This document shows, in pieces, positions 24,842 through 35,320 of a stretch of DNA of 64,000 bases. The stretch is from Fodinibacter sp963695175 (GTDB lineage: Bacteria; Actinomycetota; Actinomycetes; Actinomycetales; Dermatophilaceae): assembly GCA_963695175.1 (NCBI GenBank), contig CAVOGG010000009.1, forward strand, positions 310,001 to 374,000, read 5' to 3'. The notes beneath the pieces are model-generated. The model had not been told where the DNA came from. It searched no databases and was given only the letters and a program-made list of their open reading frames with translations. The position numbers were made by a program, and so were the translations under genes. The stretch's first letter is position 1; each line of letters begins with the position of its first letter.

Positions 24842-25860
24842 CCCCGCGCCCCGTGCCCACCCCGAGGACCTTGAGCCGCCTGGTCGCCTCGACCGCCCTG
24901 CTCGGCGCGCTCGTGCTCACCGGCTGTGGCACCCAGGACGCCCTCGTCGGGCTGCACCCCGCACCGGCCGAGCAGACCGCGGCCGCGCCGCTCGACGCCG
25001 AGGGTGCGACCGCCGTCGCCGCCCGGCTGCTCGCGGCGAAGGACGCCCCGGTCGAGGGCGACGCGAAGGCCGCCAAGGCCGCCCGGGCCGAGGTGCTCAC
25101 GGGCGACGCCCTGCGCGTCGCCGAGGCGCAGGCCGCCCGCGCCGGAACCCAGCCCGCGACCACCGAGCTCGCTCCCGCGGCGAAGCCGACGATCGTGGCC
25201 CAGTCGCAGGGTCGCCAGTGGCCGCGCGCCATCCTCGCCTCGACGCTCGACGAGGCCACCAACACCCAGTGGCTGCACGTCATGGTGTCCGACAAGCCCG
25301 ACCAGCCGTTCCGCATCGCCTCGAGCGTGCCGATGTTCGGCGGCGCCGAGCTGCCCGCGCTCGGTGAGCAGCTGGCCGGTGCGCCGCTGCTCGACACCGC
25401 CGAGAAGAACGGCCTGCCGGTCTCCCCGGCGGGTGCTGTCGCGGCGTACGCCGCGGCCATCGCGCAGCCCAAGGGCAAGGCCACCGACGTCGTGGCCACC
25501 GACGACCAGTTCGCGACCGGCCTGAAGACGGCCGCCGCCACCCAGGCCAAGGCCCTCGGCACCTTGGGCACCCTGGCGCAGACCCACGCACCCCAGCTCG
25601 ACGACGCCATCACCTTCCAGCTCGCCGACGGCGGGGCGGTGACCTTCGGCCTGCTGCAGCGCACCGACACGATCTCGGTCAAGCCCACCGCCAAGGAGCT
25701 CGTCCTGCCCGCGGAGTACGCGAAGCTGCTCGGCAAGAAGAAGGTCGCGAAGTCGCTGGTCCTGAACAACCTCGAGCCGATCGTCATGGTGCTGCCGAAG
25801 ACCGGCGAGGGCCGGGTCATCGGTGCGAGCGACCTGCTCGTCTCCGGCAGGGGCCGCTGA
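24838..25860 (+). CDS. Predicted lipoprotein, unknown function
   Basis: A 340-residue secreted protein. The signal peptide ends in the lipobox LVLTGC, making Cys30 the lipidated residue. The mature part is alanine-rich with two weakly similar alpha/beta halves and no motif I know. AGGAGGT 7 bases upstream is one of the strongest ribosome sites in the window, and the ATG overlaps the preceding stop. Co-expression with the two-span membrane protein suggests a shared envelope function. I cannot assign a reaction. Confidence 0.75.
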   Translation: MTPRPVPTPRTLSRLVASTALLGALVLTGCGTQDALVGLHPAPAEQTAAAPLDAEGATAVAARLLAAKDAPVEGDAKAAKAARAEVLTGDALRVAEAQAARAGTQPATTELAPAAKPTIVAQSQGRQWPRAILASTLDEATNTQWLHVMVSDKPDQPFRIASSVPMFGGAELPALGEQLAGAPLLDTAEKNGLPVSPAGAVAAYAAAIAQPKGKATDVVATDDQFATGLKTAAATQAKALGTLGTLAQTHAPQLDDAITFQLADGGAVTFGLLQRTDTISVKPTAKELVLPAEYAKLLGKKKVAKSLVLNNLEPIVMVLPKTGEGRVIGASDLLVSGRGR

Positions 25861-25896
25861 GCCCCCGCCGGTCACCCCTTTGACACAATCGGGACC

Positions 25897-26880
25897 ATGA
25901 GCGAGACCACCCCACCCGCGGGCACCCGCGGCGCCGTCGACCTGTCCTCCGTCGCCGGGCTGACGGCACCCACCGCCGCGACCGCCGGAGCGGGCCTGCC
26001 GGCCGCGCCCGGTGACGCCGGCCAGCAGCAGCCCGCCGTGCCCGAGGGGCTGGTCGTCGAGGTCGACGCCGGCAACCTCCAGGAGGCCCTGAACCGCACC
26101 CTCCAGGTGCCGGGCGTGCTGGTGCTCTGGGGCTCGGCCTACCCGCAGACCCGCGAGCTGTTCGACACCGTGGTTCGGGTCGCCGCGTCCCTCGAGGGGC
26201 GGGTGCTCGTGCTCAGCGCCGACCTGTCGACCTCGCCCGACCTGCTCCAGGCGTTCCAGCCCCTGCTCGTGCAGGCGTTCGGCCAGCCGAGCGTGCCCGC
26301 GACCTTCGGCCTGCTCCAGGGCCAGCCGGTGCCGCTGTTCCCCGGTGTCGTCCCCGAGAGCGAGGTGCGCGCGGTGCTCGACCAGCTGCTCCAGGCCGCC
26401 GTGCAGAACGGCATCACCGGCCGGGTCCAGCTCGAGGCCGTGGAGGGGGCCGACGACGCCGACACGATGCCGCCGCTGCACGAGGAGGCCTTCGAGGCCA
26501 TCGAGCGCGGGGACCTCGACGGTGCGGTCGCGGCGTACCAGCAGGCGCTGGCCGAGGACCCCAACGACCAGGACGCCGAGATCGGGCTCAGCCAGGTGCG
26601 GCTGATGCAGCGCACCCAGGGGGTCGACCTGGCCGCCGCGCGGGCCGCCGCTGCGGCCGACCCGGCCGACGTCGAGGCCGCCATCGTCGTGGCCGACCTC
26701 GACCTGCTCGGTGGTCACGTCGAGGACGCGTTCAGCAGGCTGCTCGACCTCGTGCGCAGCTCCGCGGGCGCCGAGCGAGACCGCGCCCGCACCCACCTCC
26801 TCGAGCTGTTCGCGATCGTCGGCACGCAGGACGAGCGCGTGCGCAAGGGCCGCACGGCCCTGATGAGCGCGCTGTTCTGA
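25897..26880 (+). CDS. Thioredoxin-like/TPR protein (CnoX/YbbN-like) lacking CxxC
   Basis: A 327-residue protein. After a low-complexity N terminus, a thioredoxin fold covers about residues 50-175, but the usual WCGPC active site reads WGSAYPQT, so no redox cysteines remain. TPR-like helices follow (EEAFEAIERGDLDGAVAAYQQALAEDP, given in parts, near 190-215) to the end. E. coli CnoX/YbbN is the best-known relative and acts as a holdase chaperone, so a chaperone role is plausible. CACAAT lies 7 bases before the ATG with TTGAC overlapping it. The next gene begins 4 bases after its stop. Confidence 0.82.
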   Translation: MSETTPPAGTRGAVDLSSVAGLTAPTAATAGAGLPAAPGDAGQQQPAVPEGLVVEVDAGNLQEALNRTLQVPGVLVLWGSAYPQTRELFDTVVRVAASLEGRVLVLSADLSTSPDLLQAFQPLLVQAFGQPSVPATFGLLQGQPVPLFPGVVPESEVRAVLDQLLQAAVQNGITGRVQLEAVEGADDADTMPPLHEEAFEAIERGDLDGAVAAYQQALAEDPNDQDAEIGLSQVRLMQRTQGVDLAAARAAAAADPADVEAAIVVADLDLLGGHVEDAFSRLLDLVRSSAGAERDRARTHLLELFAIVGTQDERVRKGRTALMSALF

Positions 26881-26884
26881 CCCG

Positions 26885-27919
26885 GTGCCCCCCAAGCTCC
26901 TCGACGACCACGTCCGGTTCCGCCTCGACCTCGCCGAGCCCGCGGTCACCGGCGTGGTGCTCCAGTGCGACCGAGTGGTCGCGGGGCCGCGCGAGTTCCG
27001 GCGCGACGCCACCGGGTGGGTGCTCGACGTGCCCCGCCCGGCGCTGAACCGGCTCGAGTACCGCTTCGCCGTGGCACGCGGTGACGAGGTCGAGGTGGTG
27101 CTCGACCCGGCCAACCCGGTGAGCGTGCGCACCGCCTTCGGCGACCGGTCGGTGCTCGAGCTGCCCGCGTACGCACCGCCCTGGTGGTTGTCGGCGCCGA
27201 CCGTCGACGGCCGGCTGGAGGTGCTGTCGCTCGCCGGCGAGACCGCCGACGAGGTGCCCGTCACCGTCTGGAGCCCGACGGACCTCGCCGACGACGAGCC
27301 GGCCCCGCTGCTGCTCGTGCACGACGGCGCCGAGTACGACCAGCTCGCGCGCATCACCACGTACTGCGCGGCCCTGGTCGCCGGCGGGCAGCTGCCGCCG
27401 CACCGCGTCGTCCTGGCCCACCCCGTCATCCGTGACGCGTGGTACTCCGGGTCGCCGCAGTACCTGCGCACCATCGCCGACGCCGGCCTGGACCGGCTGG
27501 GGGAGCGGTATGCCGTGCGTGGGCCGGTCGTCGTGGTCGGGGCCAGCCTCGGCGGCCTCACGGCGCTGCTGCTCGGCCTGCTGGCGGCGCCACGGGTGGG
27601 GGGCGTCTACTCGCAGTCGGGGTCGTTCTTCCAGGTGCGCCACGACGACTCGGAGAGCGGCTACCGCTACTTCGGGCGGATCTCCCGACTGGTGCAGAGC
27701 GTGCTCGACATGCGGCACGCCGAGCACCCGCTCGTGGTCGGGATGTCGTGCGGTGCACTGGAGGAGAACGTCGCCAACAACCGCGACATGGCCGCAGCCC
27801 TGCGCCGCGCCGGGCACGACGTCACCCTGCGCGAGGTGCCCGACCTGCACAACTACACCGCGTGGCGCGACGCGCTCGACCCCGGCCTCACCGAGGTCCT
27901 GCGTCGCGTCTGGGGGTAG
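26885..27919 (+). CDS. Esterase family alpha/beta hydrolase
   Basis: A 344-residue protein of the esterase D/enterochelin-esterase type. An N-terminal beta-sandwich-like domain of about 110 residues is followed by an alpha/beta hydrolase: the nucleophile elbow is VVGASLGGLTALLLG (serine near 222), and a late DLHNYTAWRDAL gives the likely catalytic histidine. There is no signal peptide. A GTG start follows the TPR gene by 4 bases. It is the first of three adjacent genes (two hydrolases and an ATP-grasp protein) that seem to form a unit. The substrate is unknown. Confidence 0.82.
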   Translation: MPPKLLDDHVRFRLDLAEPAVTGVVLQCDRVVAGPREFRRDATGWVLDVPRPALNRLEYRFAVARGDEVEVVLDPANPVSVRTAFGDRSVLELPAYAPPWWLSAPTVDGRLEVLSLAGETADEVPVTVWSPTDLADDEPAPLLLVHDGAEYDQLARITTYCAALVAGGQLPPHRVVLAHPVIRDAWYSGSPQYLRTIADAGLDRLGERYAVRGPVVVVGASLGGLTALLLGLLAAPRVGGVYSQSGSFFQVRHDDSESGYRYFGRISRLVQSVLDMRHAEHPLVVGMSCGALEENVANNRDMAAALRRAGHDVTLREVPDLHNYTAWRDALDPGLTEVLRRVWG

Positions 27920-27972
27920 CGCCGGGGCGTCGTGGTTGCGGGGCGGGATGCCGACCGGCAGGGTGGGGTCGC

Positions 27973-28719
27973 ATGGAGACCACCAGCGTTCGACTGCCGG
28001 TGCCGGGTCATGACGCCGACCTCGCGGTGGTCCGCTACGGGTCGTGGGGGCGGCCCGTGCTGCTCTTCCCGTCCGAGGGCGGGTCGGCCCGCGACGCCGA
28101 GCACAACGGCATGCTCGACGCCGTCCGCTTCCTGGTCGACGCCGGCCGGATGAGCCTGTTCTGCGTCGACTCGCTCGACCGGTGGTCGTGGTCCGACGGC
28201 GACCTCCCCACCGAGGAGCGGGCCCGGCGTGGGCAGACCTACACCGCCTGGCTGTCCGAGCAGGTGCTGCCCTGGCTGCTCGACCAGGTGGGTGGGGGAC
28301 AGGAGGTCATCACGGTCGGTGTCTCGCTCGGCGCGTACCACGCCGTGCACCTCACCCTGCAGCGCGCCGACGTCGCGCCACTGGCCATCGGGCTGTCCGG
28401 CAACTACGACCCGTCGACGTGGAACGGGTGGGGCGAGCTCGGCGATGCGACCTACTTCGCCAACCCCACGGCCTACCTGTCGAACATGGACGGCGACCAC
28501 CTGCAGTGGGTGCGCTCGCGGGTCTCGGTGCTGCTCGTGGTGGGGCAGGGCGCCTTCGAGGAGTCGCCGACCCGCTCGCTCTCCTCGACTCGAGCATTCG
28601 CAGACCTGTTGGAACGCAAGGGAATTCGCCACGACCTCGACGTGTGGGGCCATGACAGCGCGCACGACTGGCCCTGGTGGCAGCGCCAGCTGGCCCATCA
28701 CCTGCCCCGTTTCGTCTGA
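27973..28719 (+). CDS. Second esterase-like alpha/beta hydrolase
   Basis: A 248-residue hydrolase without the N-terminal sandwich domain of its neighbour. VTVGVSLGAYHAVHL gives the nucleophile serine near residue 119, and HDSAHDWPWWQRQL near the end supplies a candidate histidine. The shortened length is typical of compact esterases. It sits 53 bases after the first esterase and 15 bases before the ATP-grasp gene. The two esterases are only loosely alike, so this is not a recent duplication. Confidence 0.8.
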   Translation: METTSVRLPVPGHDADLAVVRYGSWGRPVLLFPSEGGSARDAEHNGMLDAVRFLVDAGRMSLFCVDSLDRWSWSDGDLPTEERARRGQTYTAWLSEQVLPWLLDQVGGGQEVITVGVSLGAYHAVHLTLQRADVAPLAIGLSGNYDPSTWNGWGELGDATYFANPTAYLSNMDGDHLQWVRSRVSVLLVVGQGAFEESPTRSLSSTRAFADLLERKGIRHDLDVWGHDSAHDWPWWQRQLAHHLPRFV

Positions 28720-28734
28720 ACCGAAGGAGACCTG

Positions 28735-30003
28735 ATGGCCCCCACGACCGATCACCTGGTCGGGCTGCTGCTCGGCGCCGAGGAGGACTGGCCCACCGCC
28801 TTCGAGGCGCTCGCGCGCCGGCTCGGGGTGCTGCGTGCGCCGGACGGCGGGCAGCACACGGTGACCACCGAGCGGCTGACCATCGAGCCCTTCAACCTGC
28901 GCGACAAGGCCCGGCACGAGCTGGTCATCGACCGCCTCGCGCACTGGTACTACCACCCGCGCGAGTGGCTGAAGAAGGTCGCGCTGATGGACGACGTCTA
29001 CCTGCTCAACAGCCCGTTCACGTTCCAGTCGATGGAGAAGCACTCGGCCTACTGCGCCCTGATGCGGCTCGGCATGAACGTGCCCGAGACGGTGCTCGTG
29101 CCCTACAAGCACCCCGTCGACAACGCCCGCTGGGCCTACACGTCGGCGCGGTACAACCGCGGGTTCGACCTGGAGCAGGTGGCCGAACCGCTGGGCTACC
29201 CGCTCTACATGAAGCCGTTCGACGGTGGCGGCTGGCGCGGTGTCTCGCAGGTGCACGACCGCGCCGACCTGCACCGCTCCTACGACGACTCCGGCGAGAT
29301 GCTGATGCACCTGCAGTCGTCGGTGCCGGACTACGAGCACTTCGCCCGCTCGCTGACCATCGGCCCGGAGACCATGGTGATGAAGTTCCGCCCCGAGCAG
29401 CCGATGCACGAGCGGTACGCCGTGGCACACGGGTTCCTGTCGGAGGAGGTAGGTCGCGAGACGATCACCATCTCGCAGACCGTCAACGCGTTCTTCCGGT
29501 GGGAGTTCAACTCCTGCGAGATGCTCGTCAAGGACGGTGTCGTCTACCCGATCGACTACGCCAACGCCTGCCCCGACGTGGCGGTGACCTCGCTGCACTA
29601 CTACTTCCCGTGGGCGATGAAGGCCCTGCTGCGGTGGACCGCCTACTGCGTGGTCACCGGACGGTCGGCGCGCACCCAGGTCGACACCGGGCCGTGGTTC
29701 GCGATCGCCGACGACGACCACCTCGACTACCAGGGCAAGCTCGCCGCCTACCAGGCCCTGGCCGACGACTACTTCGAGACCGAGCGCTACCGCGCGTTCT
29801 GCGAGTCGGCCCTGCCGCACGTCGACGAGATGGTGCTCGAGTGGATCGACGGGCCGGACTTCGCCACCCTGCTGCACTCGACGATCCAGCAGACCTACCC
29901 GCCGCACGAGTGGGAGCGCTTCGAGGCGCACTTCGGCGGCCTGCTCGGGATGTGGGTGGGTGACGAGCGACGACTCCGGGGCGCGCAGGCCTCCACGGGC
30001 TGA
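28735..30003 (+). CDS. ATP-grasp domain protein, unknown ligase
   Basis: A 422-residue protein with ATP-grasp features: SAYCALMRLGMNVPETVLVP starts the central domain, PLYMKPFDGGGWRGVSQV resembles the nucleotide-binding lysine and glycine loop, and CEMLVKDGVVYPIDYANACPD resembles the metal-binding acidic segment. Such enzymes join a carboxylate to an amine or thiol through an acylphosphate. The ribosome site GAAGGAG lies 6 bases upstream. The adjacent esterases suggest a ligase that builds a product and hydrolases that trim or recycle it. I cannot name the substrates. Confidence 0.75.
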   Translation: MAPTTDHLVGLLLGAEEDWPTAFEALARRLGVLRAPDGGQHTVTTERLTIEPFNLRDKARHELVIDRLAHWYYHPREWLKKVALMDDVYLLNSPFTFQSMEKHSAYCALMRLGMNVPETVLVPYKHPVDNARWAYTSARYNRGFDLEQVAEPLGYPLYMKPFDGGGWRGVSQVHDRADLHRSYDDSGEMLMHLQSSVPDYEHFARSLTIGPETMVMKFRPEQPMHERYAVAHGFLSEEVGRETITISQTVNAFFRWEFNSCEMLVKDGVVYPIDYANACPDVAVTSLHYYFPWAMKALLRWTAYCVVTGRSARTQVDTGPWFAIADDDHLDYQGKLAAYQALADDYFETERYRAFCESALPHVDEMVLEWIDGPDFATLLHSTIQQTYPPHEWERFEAHFGGLLGMWVGDERRLRGAQASTG

Positions 30004-30133
30004 GTGCCCGGGTGAGTTCACCGCAACGGCGCCCGCGGTGGACCCCCGATAGGCAATGATCCTGCCGAGCCGGGCGCATCCCGGCGCGGACGAGGGCGTC
30101 CGAGGATGCGACGCCCGGACAGGAGAGCCAGCG

Positions 30134-31497
<1,364 letters not shown>

Positions 31498-31501
<4 letters not shown>

Positions 31502-32754
31502 GCACCCCCACCCAGCCGGTCGACCGGGCGCTGCGCGAGCCCACCGAGTCGGCGCCACGGCTGTGGGTGCTGTGGCTGGTGCTGGCCAGCATCGGCCTGT
31601 GGTCCGGGTTCTTCGGGCCCATCCAGGTGCTGTTGGCGCAGCAGTCCGAGGCCGTCTCGCCCGAGCACAAGGAGGCCGTGCTGGCCCTCGTGACCGGTGT
31701 GGGAGCCCTCGTCTCCACCGTGCTGAACCCCGTGTGGGGCGCGTTCTCCGACCGCACCACGCTGCGCTCCGGCCGTCGCCGGCCCTGGGTCCTCGGTGGT
31801 GCGGCCGTGGGGGCGGTCGCGATGCTGCTGCTGTCCGGGGCCAACTCGATCTGGGTGCTGGTGCTCGCGTGGGCGCTCGCGCAGGCCGGCCTCAACGCGA
31901 TGCTCGCGGCCATCACGGCGACGGTGCCCGACCAGGTGCCCACCGGCGAACGCGGTGTCGTGGGAGGCGTGCTCGCCATCGCCCAGACCCTCGGGGTGAT
32001 CGTGGGGTCGGGCATCGCGGCGGCCACCGGCAGCATCGCGGCCGGCTACGTCACCATCGCGCTCGTGCTCGTCGCCACGACGGTCCCGTACGCCCTCGAC
32101 TCGCGGGACATCCCGTTGCCGGTGGAGCTGCGGCCGCAGTTCCGCTGGTCGGCCTTCCTGCGGTCCTTCTGGGTGTCGCCGCGCCAGCACCCGGACTTCG
32201 GCTGGGCGTGGGTCACCCGCTTCCTGATGAACCTCGGGAACGCGCTGCTGGTGCTCTACCTGTTGTTCTACCTCAAGGATGCCGTGCACCTCTCGGACGA
32301 CGAGGCCGAGGATGCCGTGTTCACCCTGACCGCCGTCTACGGCCTCGTCACCGTCGTCACCGCCTTCGTGGGTGGCTGGTGGTCCGACCGGGTCGGCAAG
32401 CGCAAGGTGTTCGTCATCTGGTCGGGCCTGATCGCCGCCGCGGCCCTGGTGCTCTTCGCCTTCGTCCCCACGATGCCGGCCGCCTACGTCGGCGCCGTCG
32501 TGCTCGGCATCGGCTTCGGGGCCTACACGGCAGTCGACTTCGCGCTGATCACCGAGGTCCTCCCGGCCGCAGCCGACCGCGCCAAGGACCTCGGCGTCAT
32601 CAACATCGCCAACGCCCTGCCGCAGGTGCTGGCCCCGGTGCTCGCCGCGGGGGTGCTCGGGCTGGGCCTGGGCTACCCGGGCCTGTACCTCGTGGCGGCC
32701 GCCGTCAGCGTCCTCGGCTCGGTGCTCGTGCGCCGGATCAGGTCGGTGGACTGA
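31498..32754 (+). CDS. MFS transporter, probably for beta-glucosides
   Basis: A 418-residue protein with about twelve membrane spans in two six-helix halves. The loop between spans 2 and 3 reads WGAFSDRTTLRSGRRRPWVLGG, the MFS signature, repeated as GGWWSDRVGKRKVF in the second half. Translation from a GTG overlapping the GH1 stop indicates coupled expression, which makes uptake of the GH1 substrate (cellobiose or a similar glucoside) the best guess. The family is secure; the substrate is inferred from its neighbour. Confidence 0.88.
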
Positions 32755-32781
32755 CCCGTCCCGGCGCGGCGACCGACCTCG

Positions 32782-34119
32782 TCAGTGGAGGAGGGCGTCG
32801 ACGTCGGGGGAGGCCGCGCGGTACCCGGCGAGCAGTCGCCGTGCGGTCGAGACCGAGTCGACGAGGGGGTGCAGCGCGAAGGCGCGCAGGGCGGCATCCG
32901 CCGACCCCGTCGTCGCCGCCTCGATGACGGCCCGCTCCACGGCCTTGACCTGCTGCATCGTGCCGAGCTGGTGGCCCTGCGCCGGCGCCAGGGTCGCCGC
33001 CCGCGGCCCGTCCCGGTCGACCGTGCACGGGACCTCGACCACGGCGTCCTCGGGCAGGCCCGGCACCGCCGAGCCGTTGCGGATGTTCAGGATCATCGTC
33101 GAGGCCTCGCCCCGGCTGATCGCCGCCATGATCGCCAGCGCCACCGCCTCGTAGCCGCCGCCCGCGACGTCGGCCGCGTCGCGCTCCTCGCCCTCGGCCC
33201 GCGCCTCGCGCAGGTAGGTGGCGTCGCGCTGCTCGCGCACCCGGCTCCACTCGGCGGCGGCCTGCTCGGGGTGGCGGGCCACGGTGTCGTAGAAGGCCGA
33301 CTGCTGCTCGAGGAGGAACTCACCGCGGGTCTGTGGCGCCTCGAGGATCGAGGCCACCGCCTCGCGGGTGAAGTAGTAGTAGTAGAGGTACTCGTTGGGC
33401 AGGGCGCCCAGGGTGCGCAGCCACTCCGGCCCGAACAGGCGGCCCTCCTCGAGCCGCTGCAGTGCCGCCGGGTCGGCCAGCAGGCGTGGGAGGTGGTCGA
33501 CGCCGTCGACCCGCAGGGCGCGCAGCCAGCCGAGGTGGTTGAGCCCGACGTAGTCGATCTCGGTGGCCGCCGGGTCGAGACCGAGCGCTCCGATCGCCCT
33601 GCGCGCCAACGCGATCGGGGAGTCACAGATGCCGATGACACGGTCGCCGAGCACCGACTGCATCGCCTCGGTGACGATGCCGGCGGGGTTGGTGAAGTTG
33701 ATGAACCACGCGTCCGGGGCGAGCCGACGCGTGCGTTCGGCGATGTCGACGGCCACCGGCACGGTGCGCAACGCGTAGGCCAGCCCACCCGGGCCGGTCG
33801 TCTCCTGGCCGAGCACCCCGAGGTCGAGGGCGACCCGCTCGTCACGGGTGCGGCCGGCGAGACCACCGACCCGGATCGCCGAGAAGACGAAGTCGGCGCC
33901 GGTCAGGGCCGTGTCGAGGTCGTCGGTGGTGACGACCAGCGGGGGGTCGGCGTGCTCTGCCCCGAGCTGCCCGAGGACCAGTGCGACGGCCGCGAGCCGA
34001 CCGGCATCCGGGTCGTGGAGCACGACCTCGGTGACCCGGCCGGGGGAGTGGTCGCGCAGGAGGGCGCCGTAGACGAGCGGCACGCGGAACCCCCCACCGC
34101 CCAGGATCGCCAGCCTCAT
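32782..34119 (-). CDS. GH4 family 6-phospho-beta-glucosidase-like enzyme
   Basis: A 445-residue family 4 glycosidase, a group that uses NAD and a divalent metal in a redox-assisted mechanism. The NAD site AILGGGGFRVPLV begins at residue 4, the metal cysteine is in ICDSPIALARRA, and the LNHLGW histidine follows. The ATG at 34119 opens the NAD motif as in the family. There is no PTS gene in the window, so whether the substrate is phosphorylated is unclear. Its start codon overlaps a possible start of the divergent PfkB kinase. Confidence 0.88.
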   Translation of the reverse strand: MRLAILGGGGFRVPLVYGALLRDHSPGRVTEVVLHDPDAGRLAAVALVLGQLGAEHADPPLVVTTDDLDTALTGADFVFSAIRVGGLAGRTRDERVALDLGVLGQETTGPGGLAYALRTVPVAVDIAERTRRLAPDAWFINFTNPAGIVTEAMQSVLGDRVIGICDSPIALARRAIGALGLDPAATEIDYVGLNHLGWLRALRVDGVDHLPRLLADPAALQRLEEGRLFGPEWLRTLGALPNEYLYYYYFTREAVASILEAPQTRGEFLLEQQSAFYDTVARHPEQAAAEWSRVREQRDATYLREARAEGEERDAADVAGGGYEAVALAIMAAISRGEASTMILNIRNGSAVPGLPEDAVVEVPCTVDRDGPRAATLAPAQGHQLGTMQQVKAVERAVIEAATTGSADAALRAFALHPLVDSVSTARRLLAGYRAASPDVDALLH

Positions 34120-34130
34120 GGCCACCATCC

Positions 34131-34159
34131 TTGCGGACCCGTCGCGACCGGTCCACGAT
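34131..34159 (+). promoter_or_regulatory. Candidate promoter of the PfkB kinase
   Basis: TTGCGG (34131-34136), 17 bases, CACGAT (34154-34159), then 6 bases to the GTG at 34166. The spacing is canonical and would make a leaderless transcript beginning at that GTG, supporting it as the start. Confidence 0.45.
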
Positions 34160-34165
34160 GGCGAC

Positions 34166-35278
34166 GTGCCGCCCCACACCTTCGACCCGCTTGCCGGGGT
34201 CCGCGACGGTGGCGACCCCCAGTTCGACGTGTTCGTGCAGGGCATGGTCTTCCTCGACATCGTGTTCACCGGGCTGCCCGAGCTGCCGAGGCCCGGCACG
34301 GAGGTGTGGGCCGATGGGATGGGCTCGTGCCCCGGGGGCATCGCGAACCTCGCCGTGGCCGGGTCCCGCCTCGGGCTGCGCACCGCCCTCGGGGCCGCGT
34401 TCGGCGACGACGACTACGGCGACTTCTGCTGGCGGGTGCTGCAGGAGCAGGAGCGGGTCGACCTGTCGATGTCGCGGCGCTACCCCCGCTGGCACACGCC
34501 GGTCACCGTGTCGGTGTCGCTCGCCGGCGACCGGACGATGATCACCCACGGCCACGCCGCGCCCGAGGACGCCACGACGATGCTGGGCGCCACCCCGAGC
34601 GCCAGGTCGGTGCTCCTCGACCTCGACGGGGACAGGCCGCTCGGTGTCGGGCACCCGGAGCGGGCCTGGGCGGAGCGGGCGCACGAGGCCGGGGCGCTGC
34701 TCTTCGCCGACGTCGGGTGGGATCCCACCGGCGCCTGGTCACCGACCGTGCTGGACCAGCTCGCGCTGTGCCACGGCTTCCTCCCGAACGCCGTCGAGGC
34801 CATGGCCTACACGCGCACCGACTCGCCCCACGACGCCCTCTACCTGCTGGCCGACCGCGTGCCGCTGGCCGTCGTGACCACCGGTCGCGACGGCGCCCTC
34901 GCCATCGACTCCACCACCGGTGAGGAGGCGTCGGTGCCGGCCCTGCGGGTCGAGGCCATCGACGCCACCGGAGCCGGCGACGTCTTCGACGCCGGCGTCC
35001 TCGTGGGCACGCTGGCGGGCTGGCCGCTGCTCCAGCGGCTCAACTTCGCGGCGCTGTGCTCGAGCTTGGCGGTCCAGGAGTTCGGCGGCTCGCTCGCCGC
35101 CCCGGGCTGGGGAGACATCGCGGACTGGTGGCACCGCGTTCGGGCCCGTCCGACGGCGAACGCGGCCGCCCGGTCCGTGCAGCGCCGGTTCGCCTTCTTG
35201 GACGACCTCGTCGCCGAGGTCCCACCGGGAGCGGTGCGCCGGGCGGCTGCGACGATCGCCAAGCTGTCGGACGTCTGA
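34166..35278 (+). CDS. PfkB family carbohydrate kinase
   Basis: A 370-residue ribokinase-like sugar kinase. The N-terminal substrate segment VFVQGMVFLDIVFTGLP and GSCPGGIANLAVAGSRLG, and the ATP/anion-hole signature IDATGAGDVFDAG with its catalytic aspartate, are clear. I chose the GTG at 34166, which follows a well-spaced promoter; an ATG at 34118 would overlap the divergent GH4 start. It lies beside GH1, MFS and GH4 genes, so a sugar released from glucosides is a fair guess. Sugar preference is not readable from the sequence. Confidence 0.87.
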   Translation: MPPHTFDPLAGVRDGGDPQFDVFVQGMVFLDIVFTGLPELPRPGTEVWADGMGSCPGGIANLAVAGSRLGLRTALGAAFGDDDYGDFCWRVLQEQERVDLSMSRRYPRWHTPVTVSVSLAGDRTMITHGHAAPEDATTMLGATPSARSVLLDLDGDRPLGVGHPERAWAERAHEAGALLFADVGWDPTGAWSPTVLDQLALCHGFLPNAVEAMAYTRTDSPHDALYLLADRVPLAVVTTGRDGALAIDSTTGEEASVPALRVEAIDATGAGDVFDAGVLVGTLAGWPLLQRLNFAALCSSLAVQEFGGSLAAPGWGDIADWWHRVRARPTANAAARSVQRRFAFLDDLVAEVPPGAVRRAAATIAKLSDV

Positions 35279-35288
35279 GAGCGACCAC

Positions 35289-35303
35289 ACCCCACCACGG
35301 GGT
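35289..35303. terminator. Weak hairpin between convergent genes
   Basis: ACCCC and GGGGT form a 5-bp stem around ACCAC in the 42-base gap between the PfkB and haloperoxidase-like genes. Short and without a T-run. Confidence 0.25.
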
Positions 35304-35320
35304 CTCGGCGAACCGCGGGG

